Source: Clostridium sp. CF012
Lineage (GTDB): Bacteria > Bacillota > Clostridia > Clostridiales > Clostridiaceae
Assembly (NCBI RefSeq): GCF_018861755.1
Contig: NZ_JAHLEF010000006.1
Location: forward strand, 62,001 to 126,000
Direction: 5' to 3'
DNA length: 64,000 nucleotides
Positions 9,878 through 19,754 of this stretch are shown here, in pieces. Position numbers and translations under genes: made by a program. Every line of letters starts with the position of its first letter. Position 1 is the first letter of the stretch. Under the pieces are notes generated by a model. The model searched no databases. It saw only the letters and a program-made list of their open reading frames with translations, and was not told the DNA's origin.

Positions 9878-11605
9878 TTATTGAGATTCACTTATACGTT
9901 CCACTGCATCTGAAAAGATAGCATTAGTATTATCAATCTCTACTGCTTTTTTATAATATTCACTAGCTTTTGTATAATCACCATTTGCTTCAAATACATT
10001 TCCTGTGAAATAATATGGATAAGCGTTCTTTCCTTGGCTCATATCAATGCCTTGCTTAAATGTATTAATTGCCATAGTACTTTTTCCAATTGATTGATAT
10101 ATATTTCCTAAATCTAAAACTTCAACTAATGTCATATTTTCTTTCTTATATTCTGCTAATTTAGGATAAATTATTTCATCAAGTTTAGATATGTCTAACT
10201 TTTCTTTCTTCAAATTGATATGTTTTTTTATATTACCATCTGATGAGTATAAAAATATATGATCAAAGCTTTTAAGAGTATCTTGTGGTATCTCTTTTAC
10301 ATTAGTAAATTTAACCCAATTATTTATATTAGTGTTTCTAGTTGTAAGTACATTTATATTACACTCATAATTTATTCTATTTTTCAGATAGTACATTGAT
10401 TTATATATAGTCTCTTCTGTGTCATACAATCCTGTAATTAATACATTGTCTCCTGGATCTATATTCTTTTCTACATAATCAAATCCCTTTAGTACATTAT
10501 AATTGATAGTTTCTGGTTTCACTGCCCAATAGTAATCCTTATATACATATACTATATTGATGCCTAGTATAAGTAATATAGCTACTGTAATTATACCTTT
10601 TACTATCTTTTGCTTTTTTTTGTTGTAATCTATATCTGCTATTGCAAAGATAATAAGATATCCAAATGCAATTCCTAGCCATCTATAATGTGGTACTACA
10701 TGATTGGGTAATATAGCATATGGTATATAGGCTGACAAATTCATTGCTATCAGCATAACTATTTTAAATAATTTATCTCTATTTTTTAAAACAGTTATAA
10801 CAACTACTACGAATAGTACTAATGTTACAATATTCCCCCAATCCTTTACATAGTATAAAAATGTTTTTATAATTGACTTAATTTTAAAACTAGTGAAATA
10901 CGCACTATCCTGATTGCTAGATAGCGATACAAATGCACTTCCTATATTCTTATTCCAATACACGATTAATCCAGCCATTACAGTACTTAAAATTATCATA
11001 ATCTTATTTTCTTTTGTTTTCTCAATAAATAATCCATTGAAAAAGAAAAATACAATAATAGAAACCAAATATGTTTCTTTAGATAGTCCACATAATAAAA
11101 TTAAAATAATAGTAATTAGCATTTTATTACTATTACTGTTATAGTAATGGTTTAATAATAAAAGCAATAAAAATGTAAGACTTATACTACTATATATATC
11201 AAAAGTATAATTTATATAAAACCCTGGATGCGAAAATACTAATATGCTATATACTATCTTATAAAAATAGTTGCTCTTCTCAAGATTAAATATTTTCTTT
11301 GCTACTATGAATAATAAATATATATTTATTAGTGTAATTATTACTGAAAAAAATGTAGTTATCTGATAGTTTGAAAATGAAAATAGACTTATTATAAATT
11401 GTCCTACTCCTCGAGGGACTTTAATAAAGTCAATAATTCCCATTCCATTGCTATCATATGCATAATCTATCATATCTGAATGATGAGCTATTAAGGGCAT
11501 GAAATATTTCGGAAAAATAAATCTTAATACCATGTAGTATGAAATGGATATAATCATAATATTAATAAAAATTTTCTCATATTTTTTCTTTTTTATTTCC
11601 ATCAT
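9878..11605 (-). CDS. Large membrane protein, GT-C-like, with C-terminal TPR repeats
   Basis: A 575-residue protein: about ten or eleven membrane helices (residues 10-365), a soluble extracytoplasmic domain, then TPR-like repeats over roughly 495-575 (NIYQSIGKSTMAINTFKQGI and NVFEANGDYTKASEYYKKAV). The N-terminal loop carries acidic residues (HHSDMIDYAYDSNG), as in GT-C enzymes that use lipid-phosphate sugars. It probably transfers sugars outside the membrane, with the TPR part serving protein contacts. Function by homology is weak and the assignment rests on topology and context. GGAG lies 5 and 8 nt before two consecutive ATG codons (11605 and 11602), so the exact start is uncertain. Confidence 0.7.
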   Translation of the reverse strand: MMEIKKKKYEKIFINIMIISISYYMVLRFIFPKYFMPLIAHHSDMIDYAYDSNGMGIIDFIKVPRGVGQFIISLFSFSNYQITTFFSVIITLINIYLLFIVAKKIFNLEKSNYFYKIVYSILVFSHPGFYINYTFDIYSSISLTFLLLLLLNHYYNSNSNKMLITIILILLCGLSKETYLVSIIVFFFFNGLFIEKTKENKIMIILSTVMAGLIVYWNKNIGSAFVSLSSNQDSAYFTSFKIKSIIKTFLYYVKDWGNIVTLVLFVVVVITVLKNRDKLFKIVMLIAMNLSAYIPYAILPNHVVPHYRWLGIAFGYLIIFAIADIDYNKKKQKIVKGIITVAILLILGINIVYVYKDYYWAVKPETINYNVLKGFDYVEKNIDPGDNVLITGLYDTEETIYKSMYYLKNRINYECNINVLTTRNTNINNWVKFTNVKEIPQDTLKSFDHIFLYSSDGNIKKHINLKKEKLDISKLDEIIYPKLAEYKKENMTLVEVLDLGNIYQSIGKSTMAINTFKQGIDMSQGKNAYPYYFTGNVFEANGDYTKASEYYKKAVEIDNTNAIFSDAVERISESQ

Positions 11606-11732
11606 TTTCTCTCCTAAATTCTAACTATTATTTAATATTTGTTAGTACATATACACACTATTTAAATTTCCACCTTGGTTTAACCCATTTAATAATTGAT
11701 TTTACCAGTCATGTTTTGCCACAAGATGGTTG

Positions 11733-12446
11733 TCACTTGTTTTCTGTATCTTTTTCTACCACTTCAATTTTCAAATAATTGCTTACTTCAACTTGCTCAA
11801 CTTTAAGAGTTTGTTTAATTTGTATATCTAACTCCTGTGGTTTAACATAAAACTTTTTAGGAACTAGACATGTTACTAATTTTTCTCCACCAAATGAAGT
11901 TATTTGCATCTCATTATTAATATATATTTTATCATCTTCTTTAAAACCAGAACCTATTACACTTATAGCAACCTTTCCATCTATAAGATTTTCCTTTTGC
12001 ATTACCTCTATTTGTTTTGGAGATATTTCCTCTATAACTTTGGTAGTTTTTTCTTTTACATCAGCAATTTTTATCTTTTTAAGATTAGATTTAGCTATCA
12101 CCTTATTAGAAGTATTAAATCTTTTAACTGTAACTTCTATTTTTTCTACTTCACTATAAGCTACTTTTGGAATAAGACATGTTAAAATATCTTCACCTCC
12201 AAATGCAGTTGTTTGTTCTTCACCATTAAGATATATCTTATCATTTTCTTTAAAACCTGTTCCTTTTATCTCTAGTGAAACTTGATCATTTATTAAGTTT
12301 GTCTCATGTTTTCTGAAAATAGTTTCCTGAGATAAAGAATCTATAGTAATATCTTCATGCAAAAAAAATGTAAGTGTACTTATTAATATTAGTGGAAATA
12401 CTATAATTGTTATTGCATATATCTTTTCCAATTTGCTCATATTCAC
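11733..12446 (-). CDS. Membrane-anchored protein with two IPT/TIG-like repeats
   Basis: A 237-residue protein with one N-terminal membrane helix (about 6-28, ending LTFFLHED) and an external part made of two homologous repeats. Repeat 1 has VSLEIKGTGFKENDKIYLNG followed by AFGGEDILTCLIPK. Repeat 2 has VAISVIGSGFKEDDKIYINN followed by SFGGEKLVTCLVPK. This GSGF..DDKIYING pattern is that of IPT/TIG immunoglobulin-like folds. The tail is acidic and lysine rich. The likely start is GTG at 12446 (GGAG 5 nt upstream), with ATG 12440 as the alternative. It lies between the multidomain glycosyltransferase and the GT-C-like gene. I do not know its role; a glycan- or protein-binding accessory of the external assembly step is possible. 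Confidence 0.72.
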   Translation of the reverse strand: MNMSKLEKIYAITIIVFPLILISTLTFFLHEDITIDSLSQETIFRKHETNLINDQVSLEIKGTGFKENDKIYLNGEEQTTAFGGEDILTCLIPKVAYSEVEKIEVTVKRFNTSNKVIAKSNLKKIKIADVKEKTTKVIEEISPKQIEVMQKENLIDGKVAISVIGSGFKEDDKIYINNEMQITSFGGEKLVTCLVPKKFYVKPQELDIQIKQTLKVEQVEVSNYLKIEVVEKDTENK

Positions 12447-12563
12447 TTTAACTCCTCATTTAGAATAATTTTTTCTAAACATCATATCATACTGAATATT
12501 TTGTAAATCATTACACGCTTAGTGCCATTGTTATTTCTCATCTCATCTCATCCGCATCTGTTG

Positions 12564-15500
12564 TTATAGTCTATACCTATGTTGTTTCCATGTAATCCCC
12601 CAACGCTCTTCGAAAAGTTTTTTATTCTTATTAAAAATATCCATATAAGTTTTATCTTCTAACTTTTTGAAAGATACATTACCATAATGATGTATAAATA
12701 CGTCTTCTGCACATTTAATTTCATATCCTAATGATTTAGTCCTATAGGAATAATCATCATCTTCAAACATTCCTATCCCATAAAGTTCTTCTAGATTACC
12801 TATCTTATTAAATGCTGGTCTGGATATAATTAAACAAAACATTGCTAATACATCTATCTGAGCATATGTTTCTCCCATATGCTTGGTTGTATATTCATAT
12901 GCAAAGTGTTCCATATCTGAAATTTCTACATAAGAAACATCAATTTTAGCCTCATTTCCAATTGAATTTGTTACAGGCCCTAGTATACCTAGTTTTTCAT
13001 CTTTTTCAAAATGTTTAGTCAAGCCACTCAGCCAGCCTCTTGTGATAACAGTATCATTATTCAATAAAACAATATACTCTCCATCACATGCTTTAATTCC
13101 TATATTATTTCCTTTTGCAAATCCATAATTCTCTGGATTTAAAATGATTTTTACATGTTCATACTTACTACTAATTTCTCTCAAATAATTTGGTGTATTA
13201 TCACCTGATTTGTTATCAACTATGATTATTTCATAATTAGGATAAGCGGTTTTATCTATAATGCTATTAAAACACTCTTTTGTATACTCTAATTGATTAT
13301 AAGTTAATAGTATAATAGATACTTTCGGAAAAATTTCTTTAGCAAAATCAATAAAAGCTTTTCCTCGTTCTTTCCAATCATTTTGTTTTGCAAATTCCAT
13401 ACATTCTTGAGAATCTGCTAATATATCTTTTTCATCCAAACATAGCCTTACACAATTCACGAATTCCTTATTATCATTAGCCATATATACATATTTATCT
13501 TTAAAAGGGATTAATTCAGGTATTTCAGTTGCAACTATTTTTTTCCCTGCACTAAGATACTCATAAAATTTAACAGGATTTGTTGCTTTAATTAGATCCG
13601 TAGATGTATCAAAAGGTATTAGGCATACATCAAATTCTTCTAAATATCCAGGTAATGTATTATAATCTTTTTCACCTAACAATTTAATATTAACATATTT
13701 ACTAAGTAATTTAGCACCTTCAGTGACTTCCCCAATAAGGACTATATCTACATCTGGCATTTGTTCTGCAATATATAGAATTTTTTCAAAATCAAACCAA
13801 TGAGCAATTGCACCATAATAACCTATTATTTTTCTTTCATTAACTATTTTTTTTGATTTCTTATATGCTTTATTAAAATGCTGAAACTCTGTTCCATTTC
13901 GTATAATTTTAATATTTTTATTATATTTATACGCACATTCAGCTAGATAGTTAGAACTTGCTATAACTTGGTCGCTAGATTCTAATAGTTCATAACAACA
14001 TGGAGCTAAACACTCAATATTTGTATCTTCAAATCCTGTATAGTCATCTAAATAGTCTGTTACAATTTTAAATCCATATTTATCTTTAAAATATTTTGCT
14101 GCCTGCACCCATGTTGGATATTCTACTACAATTACGCAATCTCTAATAGCATTTTCAATAACTATTTTTTCTAATTCTATAATAATATCACTGCTATCCT
14201 TTGTATAATCAGCTATATGAATTGCTGAATATCTTTTACTTTCTACCGAAAATATATTAATATTATCAACTTGTTTAATTGTTTTCGTCTGATTATTATT
14301 ATAATTTGCATTAATATAAAATACCTTATGATCTTGTTTTGAAAAACTGTTGGCTAAATGCTGTGGTCTTTGATATCTAAAATCATAGTCAATAACTGCT
14401 AAAAATAAAATATCAAATTTATCATATTTTTTTTCAAGCAATGCATTTATTTTTTCTACTTCATATGTATTTGTTTTATTGATTAAATCACCTATAGGGT
14501 CAGGTTTATCTGAAATATGACTAATTTTATCTAATTGATCAATTATTTGAAACATAGGGTTGAAACTATGGTTATTAATTAGGATTCGCTTATTACTTCT
14601 TTTAGTTAGCCACTTTGCAAATTCTTTTTTTTCAGTATATTTGCCCTTAATTAATTGATGTTTTATTCGATATAATAAGTGTACTAATTGGAAAGCTTTT
14701 GTATTGATCAATGCTAAAGTATTTTCTTTAGTTGTTCTAATAACATCGATATAATCATTAATATTATTTTTGAGAAAGGCTTCATTATTTCTAAACTTAT
14801 CTAACTCCGTTAATAAAGTTAAGCTTTTTTGTTGTTCTATTTCTATTTGTTGCTTAACATTTTGAATTTCTATTTCTGCTTGTTGTCTACCTTTTTTAAG
14901 TTCTATAATTAGTTTCGATGATAGATCATTTTCTTTTTCATAGTTCCTAATTTGTTCTGTTAAAATTAAAATTTCTTCCACATTACCTTGCAACCTTTTT
15001 TCTTTTTCTTTAGTTTCTTCATCAATTTGTATTAAATCTTTATAAATATTTTCTTTTTCTTCAAAGTCTCCATTATGACCTCTAGATAATTTCATCTTTG
15101 TTGGGTCTATATAGTTTTTATTTACATAAACTAATAATATTTGCTTTCCTGGCCAGAAAGTATTTTCAATATTTGATGTATTAATTACTTTGTAATAGCA
15201 TTGATAAAAATCCTTAATTTGATACATAAAACTATTATAATCAAATCTTATGAAATGTTCTTTATGTAAATGTTCTTCCTGAAAAGGAAGTAATAATAAT
15301 AAATATTTTTCAGTAATATCTATTAACTTGTCTAATTCCCTAAATGGATTTTTAAAATGTTCTAAAACATTAGAACAAAATACCACATCATATTTTTCTT
15401 TAATATCTTTTATATCATAGCAAAAAAAATCGCACGCCGGATAATTATTCTTAGCATCATTAATAGCACTTTCTGAAAAATCTATTCCAATTACATCTGA

Positions 15501-15716
15501 TTTACTAAAACATTGTTTTAAAATGCTAGTTCCTTCGCCTTTTGCACATCCAGCATCTAAAATTCTATAATCATTTATATCTATATCTTCAATTAACCAG
15601 TTTGGCAGATATTTAAGTGCTACATGAGTAAAAAATTCTGTTTGTTTGACACCCTCAAATTCATCCCAACTTCCACTTTCAAAACGCTCTTCCCAATATT
15701 TCTTTGAATTTAACAT
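12564..15716 (-). CDS. Multidomain methyltransferase - coiled coil - glycosyltransferase - glycosyltransferase (WsaE-like)
   Basis: A 1050-residue fusion. Residues 1-190 form a SAM-dependent methyltransferase (LDAGCAKGEG motif I near 53, then IGIDFSESAI). Residues about 215-330 are a charged coiled coil. Residues about 430-790 are a GT4-like domain (YRYQRPQHL-type start, YYGAIAHWFDFEKI, EYLSAGKKIVATEIPE). Residues about 800-1050 are a family 2 domain (SIILLTYNQLEYTKECF, LLNNDTVITRGW, MFEDDDYSYR). The architecture recalls WsaE of Geobacillus stearothermophilus, whose methyltransferase caps the S-layer glycan. The adjacent wzt-type ATPase has a C-terminal substrate domain, fitting cap-dependent export. 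Methylation as a chain terminator is inference from that comparison. Confidence 0.88.
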   Translation of the reverse strand: MLNSKKYWEERFESGSWDEFEGVKQTEFFTHVALKYLPNWLIEDIDINDYRILDAGCAKGEGTSILKQCFSKSDVIGIDFSESAINDAKNNYPACDFFCYDIKDIKEKYDVVFCSNVLEHFKNPFRELDKLIDITEKYLLLLLPFQEEHLHKEHFIRFDYNSFMYQIKDFYQCYYKVINTSNIENTFWPGKQILLVYVNKNYIDPTKMKLSRGHNGDFEEKENIYKDLIQIDEETKEKEKRLQGNVEEILILTEQIRNYEKENDLSSKLIIELKKGRQQAEIEIQNVKQQIEIEQQKSLTLLTELDKFRNNEAFLKNNINDYIDVIRTTKENTLALINTKAFQLVHLLYRIKHQLIKGKYTEKKEFAKWLTKRSNKRILINNHSFNPMFQIIDQLDKISHISDKPDPIGDLINKTNTYEVEKINALLEKKYDKFDILFLAVIDYDFRYQRPQHLANSFSKQDHKVFYINANYNNNQTKTIKQVDNINIFSVESKRYSAIHIADYTKDSSDIIIELEKIVIENAIRDCVIVVEYPTWVQAAKYFKDKYGFKIVTDYLDDYTGFEDTNIECLAPCCYELLESSDQVIASSNYLAECAYKYNKNIKIIRNGTEFQHFNKAYKKSKKIVNERKIIGYYGAIAHWFDFEKILYIAEQMPDVDIVLIGEVTEGAKLLSKYVNIKLLGEKDYNTLPGYLEEFDVCLIPFDTSTDLIKATNPVKFYEYLSAGKKIVATEIPELIPFKDKYVYMANDNKEFVNCVRLCLDEKDILADSQECMEFAKQNDWKERGKAFIDFAKEIFPKVSIILLTYNQLEYTKECFNSIIDKTAYPNYEIIIVDNKSGDNTPNYLREISSKYEHVKIILNPENYGFAKGNNIGIKACDGEYIVLLNNDTVITRGWLSGLTKHFEKDEKLGILGPVTNSIGNEAKIDVSYVEISDMEHFAYEYTTKHMGETYAQIDVLAMFCLIISRPAFNKIGNLEELYGIGMFEDDDYSYRTKSLGYEIKCAEDVFIHHYGNVSFKKLEDKTYMDIFNKNKKLFEERWGITWKQHRYRL

Positions 15717-15751
15717 ACTCTAGTCCTCTCTTCCACTTCTCATTAAAGCCT

Positions 15752-17005
15752 TCAAGAAATTCCATCTATACTAATTTTCATTGGAACATCTAACATACCA
15801 TAATATATCTCATTACTTCCTACTTTAAAATAATGTGCTCCCTCAATATAATCAATATAACTTGGTGTCTGAGTTTCTCTAGTTTCTAGGCTAGCAACTA
15901 TATAATATTCACCTGGAACTAAATAATTCTCCATATTAAAGCTTACTTTATAGAACCCTTCTTTAAGCAAAAATTTATTTTGATCGAAAGTAGCCCCTAC
16001 AATAAGATCTTGTCCTTTTTTATTTTTTATTGAAAAAGCTATTCCAACTGGACTACCTTCAAGTATCTCTTGTGTTATCTGAACCTCTATTAATAAGTTA
16101 AAACCACTCCCCTTATCTAGATACTCCACTTCATTTTCATCATTGTATATTGTTACATATTTTATTAAGCCTACACTACTACCCCATCTAGATATAGGTG
16201 TAAATTTCTTTTCTCTTTTTATATTTACATTGTTATTTACAGATATTTTTTCTTTTTCTATATTCATTGCTCTTTTAGTTGTATATGCAATATATTGTGA
16301 AGTTACTTTTTTTACATCGCCTTCTTCTTTTAGATGTCCTCTTTCTATCCATATACATCTATCACAAAATTTTCTTACTGAATCTACATCATGTGTGACT
16401 AATAAAATTGTCTTACCTTTATCTTTTAGTTCCTCAAATTTTCTATAACATTTTGATTGGAATATATTGTCACCCACTGATAAAGCTTCATCTATAATTA
16501 ATATATCTGGATCTACATTTATAGCAACAGCAAATGCTAATCTTACGAACATCCCACTTGAATAAGTTTTTACAGGTTGATTTATAAAATCACCTATATC
16601 TGCAAATTCTAATATAGAAGATATTTTCTTACTCGTTTCCTCTTTGCTATAACCTGATATTGCTCCATTTAAGTATATATTTTCAATTCCAGTATATTCC
16701 ATGTTAAATCCTGCTCCAAGTTCTAACAGCGCTGATATTCTTCCTTTTATGTTAATTTCTCCACTTGTAGCACTTAATACTCCTGTTAATATCTTTAATA
16801 AGGTAGATTTCCCTGAGCCATTAGTTCCTATTATCCCAAGGGTTTCCCCCCGTTTTACCTCTAAAGAAATTTCTTTTAGTGCAAAGTATTCTCGGTGATA
16901 TATTTTCTTGGTTACACTTAAAGATTCTTTTAATCTATCTATAGGTTTATCATACAATTTATAGATCTTATTTATATTGTTTATTTTAACAACTATATCT
17001 TTCAT
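15752..17005 (-). CDS. wzt: Polysaccharide ABC exporter ATP-binding protein with C-terminal glycan-recognition domain
   Basis: A 417-residue ATPase. The nucleotide-binding domain (1-230) has Walker A GTNGSGKSTLL (60-70), the signature YSSGMFVRLAFA (148-159), Walker B DILIIDEALSVGD (167-179) and the switch His in LLVTHD. Residues about 265-417 are a beta-rich Wzt C-terminal domain (PF14524-like), known in ABC-dependent O-antigen systems to bind the terminal modification of the finished chain. It pairs with the permease encoded just upstream, 15 nt away. Presence of this domain implies the polymer is completed and capped in the cytoplasm before export. Confidence 0.94.
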   Translation of the reverse strand: MKDIVVKINNINKIYKLYDKPIDRLKESLSVTKKIYHREYFALKEISLEVKRGETLGIIGTNGSGKSTLLKILTGVLSATSGEINIKGRISALLELGAGFNMEYTGIENIYLNGAISGYSKEETSKKISSILEFADIGDFINQPVKTYSSGMFVRLAFAVAINVDPDILIIDEALSVGDNIFQSKCYRKFEELKDKGKTILLVTHDVDSVRKFCDRCIWIERGHLKEEGDVKKVTSQYIAYTTKRAMNIEKEKISVNNNVNIKREKKFTPISRWGSSVGLIKYVTIYNDENEVEYLDKGSGFNLLIEVQITQEILEGSPVGIAFSIKNKKGQDLIVGATFDQNKFLLKEGFYKVSFNMENYLVPGEYYIVASLETRETQTPSYIDYIEGAHYFKVGSNEIYYGMLDVPMKISIDGIS

Positions 17006-17020
17006 ATAACATCTCTCCTA

Positions 17021-17812
17021 TTATAGTACATCTGAAAAATGTGGTTTGAGCTTCTTAAAGGTTCTTGCTGAAAAAATAAATATTATAATACACAGTATCC
17101 AAAAATATACTGTTTGATTATACCTTTCCCAGAACCATACTTTATTAATAAAAGTATCTCTGTACCCTTCAACAACATAATACAATGGATTCAATTTTAG
17201 TATCCATTGTAAATTTTCTGGCACTATCTTATAACTCCACATAATAGGTGTCATCCACATCCCAAGTTGTAATACGATTGTAATTATCTGTCCTAAATCT
17301 TTGAAAAATATAATAATAGCAGCTGTTGAATATGATATAGCTAATACTAATATAAATGTGCAAAATGAATAATATATCACTTGTAAAATATGTATATCTA
17401 TTGGATATCCATATCCAATAAATAAGAGAAGAATAAATAATATAAATACCAAATGTACAAATAATGCAGAAATAATTTTCACAATAGGAAGTATACTTAT
17501 TTTAAATACAACTTTTTTAACTAAATAACTATATTCTACTAAACTATTAGTTGCATTTAATAATGCCTCTTGAAAGAAAAACCATGGTATTAGTCCTGCT
17601 GTAAACCATAATACGAACGGCGTATTTTTTGTAGGTGAAGATGATTTTAACCCAAATTCAAAAACAAACCAGTAGATTAATATAGTTATTATTGGTTGGA
17701 TGAATGCCCACACTATTCCTAAATACGATCCTGCATATTTAGTTTTAAAATCATTCTTTGCCAAATCTAAAATTAAGTTTCGATTATTATACAGCTCTCT
17801 AATTAAATTCAT
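17021..17812 (-). CDS. wzm: Polysaccharide ABC exporter permease
   Basis: A 263-residue ABC-2 type permease with six membrane helices. It begins MNLIRELYNNRNLILDLAKN, with the typical amphipathic N-terminus, followed by FKTKYAGSYLGIVWAFIQPI and, later, LNPLYYVVEGYRD. It should form the membrane channel for the undecaprenyl-linked polymer with the Wzt-type ATPase. The start is placed at ATG 17812 because AGGAG lies 6 nt upstream. The longer frame from TTG 17827 begins directly after the stop of the preceding gene and has no comparable site. The operon order glycosyltransferase-wzm-wzt with tiny gaps suggests one transcript. Confidence 0.93.
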   Translation of the reverse strand: MNLIRELYNNRNLILDLAKNDFKTKYAGSYLGIVWAFIQPIITILIYWFVFEFGLKSSSPTKNTPFVLWFTAGLIPWFFFQEALLNATNSLVEYSYLVKKVVFKISILPIVKIISALFVHLVFILFILLLFIGYGYPIDIHILQVIYYSFCTFILVLAISYSTAAIIIFFKDLGQIITIVLQLGMWMTPIMWSYKIVPENLQWILKLNPLYYVVEGYRDTFINKVWFWERYNQTVYFWILCIIIFIFSARTFKKLKPHFSDVL

Positions 17813-17827
17813 ATTTTCTCCTATCAA

Positions 17828-18898
17828 CTAACATACTTTTTTTATAATCTTCACATAACTCTCTACTCTTTTTCTCCAATTATTTTCATCTATGAAATTA
17901 ATATTAATTTTATAAGAAAGGTCATGCTCAATTTTTATTCTATTTATTGCTGAACTAAATTCCTCATAATTTTTATACGTATACACTAGATTATTATTTT
18001 TATATCGTTCTAATTCTTGCCAATAAGACGTTACAACTGGTTTACTCAATGCCAAATATTCATATATTTTAACTGGATCTACTCCTCTTATAAGTTCATT
18101 AACTCTAAATGGTATAAGCATTATTTCTCCAAATTTTATGTACTTTCTTACATCCTCATGTTTAATGGTTCCTAATATAACTATATTTTTATTATCTATT
18201 TTGCTCATAATTTTACTATCCATTGGTCCTATGAGATAAATAGTATAATTAGGATTGTTATGTGCATATTCATTTAAAACATTTATATCCAACCATCCAC
18301 CAATTGTTCCTATATACATGAGATTTGGTGATTTTAAATTTATTACCTCTTCACAATCAACTTTAAACGATTCATCTAAAGCATTTTTCACTATTTCAAT
18401 TTTTTTACCAGCTATACCATATTTGTTTTGGATTTTATTTTTTAAATAGTCAGAACTTGTAATAATTTGGTAAGCGTATTGACATAGCTTTTTTTCTTGT
18501 TTCTCAAGTTTAATTATTCTGCTTCCTTCATAAAAATAAGGGATATTATCCATACATTCATATATTATTTTTGAATTATTCTTTAATTTTTCAGGTAAGT
18601 AATCATATTGTTCAGGGTGTGTAAGTATTACTATCTCATATTCCTTATTCAAAAAATATTTAATATATATAATATTAATTTTTTTTATCATTCCCATTTT
18701 AGTTGCATAAGGCAATACAAATTTATCTTTTACATATAAATATTTGCTTAATTTTTTACAAAGAATTTTCTGCTTGAACAGAGGAGTTATTGAAAAATAT
18801 GTTACGTCTATTTCTTTTTTACTTAGATACTCACAAATAAAATGTGGTCTTTGTTTTATCCATTTCCAATTTACTGTTGAAAAATATAAAATTTTCAT
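17828..18898 (-). CDS. Family 4-like glycosyltransferase
   Basis: A 356-residue GT-B protein. Its N-terminus, MKILYFSTVNWKWIKQRPHF, matches the RPxHL pattern at the start of the middle domain of the 1050-residue fusion protein. The C-terminal half has NLMYIGTIGGWLDINVL, IYLIGP, GTIKHEDVRKY, MLIPFRVNELIRGVDPVKIYEYLA and the retaining-enzyme Glu of E-Y-L-A-L-S-K-P-V-V. GGGGG precedes the ATG. It probably extends the main chain before export. Donor and acceptor are unknown. Confidence 0.85.
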   Translation of the reverse strand: MKILYFSTVNWKWIKQRPHFICEYLSKKEIDVTYFSITPLFKQKILCKKLSKYLYVKDKFVLPYATKMGMIKKINIIYIKYFLNKEYEIVILTHPEQYDYLPEKLKNNSKIIYECMDNIPYFYEGSRIIKLEKQEKKLCQYAYQIITSSDYLKNKIQNKYGIAGKKIEIVKNALDESFKVDCEEVINLKSPNLMYIGTIGGWLDINVLNEYAHNNPNYTIYLIGPMDSKIMSKIDNKNIVILGTIKHEDVRKYIKFGEIMLIPFRVNELIRGVDPVKIYEYLALSKPVVTSYWQELERYKNNNLVYTYKNYEEFSSAINRIKIEHDLSYKININFIDENNWRKRVESYVKIIKKVC

Positions 18899-19088
18899 AC
18901 TTCCCCCTTATATTAATATGACTAAAATTGCTACAATTTAAACTTTCTATGATCCCATTTTAGTGAATCCGTACATCTTCTTACTTAGACTAAATATCTT
19001 TCCAAAGCATCTTCCCATCTAAGTTAAAGCTCAAGTCCGCTATTACAAGGCTTTTCTTAGAAAGTCTAGAATTTAGAGGTCTTAAGCT

Positions 19089-19160
19089 TTAGTCTTTTTG
19101 CTCACTTGCAGAATCTATAGTGTAACACATATCATTTCCTGCACGTTCTCCAACAAATTT
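19089..19160 (-). pseudogene. Relic of the 3' end of a dTDP-glucose 4,6-dehydratase-like gene
   Basis: The minus strand translates to KFVGERAGNDMCYTIDSASE and a few more residues before a stop at 19089. It aligns with the RfbB C-terminal stretch KYVEDRMGHDKRYGIDPTKI encoded by the intact gene 1 kb upstream. No start, ribosome site or downstream LGW motif remains in frame, so this is a decayed fragment. The remaining 18899-19184 interval holds no gene that I recognise. Confidence 0.5.
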
Positions 19161-19184
19161 AATAAGATTTTTAATTTTCCTAAT

Positions 19185-19730
19185 TTATGCAAAATTAATA
19201 TCCTTAAATAGTGGTGCTTTCGAATCTTTCTCCGAAATGATTGGATTTTTTATTTTCCAGTCCACATTTATTTCAGGATCGTCCCATCTAATCCCACCTT
19301 CATCCTCAGGATGATACACTTCAGTACACTTATAAACAAACTCCGCTTCTTCAGATAATACTAAAAACCCATGTGCAAATCCTCCTGGTACATAAAACTG
19401 CTTTTTATTTTCTTCATTTAATATGGCGCCAACCCATTTTCCATAGGTTTCTGAATCTTTTCTTAAATCCACAGCCACATCAAATACTTCACCTTTTATC
19501 ACCCTAACTAGTTTTCCTTGTGGATATTTTTTTTGAAAATGAAGTCCCCTAAGCACGTTTTTTTTAGACATCGACTGATTATCCTGTACGAAAACCATAT
19601 CTAGCCCTGCACTTTTAAAATCTTCGTAATTATAAGTTTCCATAAAATAGCCTCTTTCATCTCCAAAGACCTTAGGCTCTATAATATAAACTCCTCTTAT
19701 TTCTGTTTCCGTAAATTTAAATTGTCCCAC
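19185..19730 (-). CDS. rfbC: dTDP-4-dehydrorhamnose 3,5-epimerase
   Basis: A 181-residue cupin enzyme that epimerises dTDP-4-keto-6-deoxyglucose at C3 and C5, the third step to dTDP-L-rhamnose. Visible markers are DERGYFMETYN, the catalytic His of LRGLHFQ (His64), the VRVIKGEVFDVAVDLRKDS strand with the second catalytic Asp, and YVPGGFAHGFLVLS. The start is GTG at 19730, with AAGGAG 9 nt upstream. It lies 24 nt after rfbB in the order rfbA-rfbD-rfbB-rfbC. RfbC competes with the FdtA-like ketoisomerase for the same intermediate. Confidence 0.97.
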   Translation of the reverse strand: MGQFKFTETEIRGVYIIEPKVFGDERGYFMETYNYEDFKSAGLDMVFVQDNQSMSKKNVLRGLHFQKKYPQGKLVRVIKGEVFDVAVDLRKDSETYGKWVGAILNEENKKQFYVPGGFAHGFLVLSEEAEFVYKCTEVYHPEDEGGIRWDDPEINVDWKIKNPIISEKDSKAPLFKDINFA

Positions 19731-19754
19731 TAAAAAAAACTCCTTTACTTTCCT

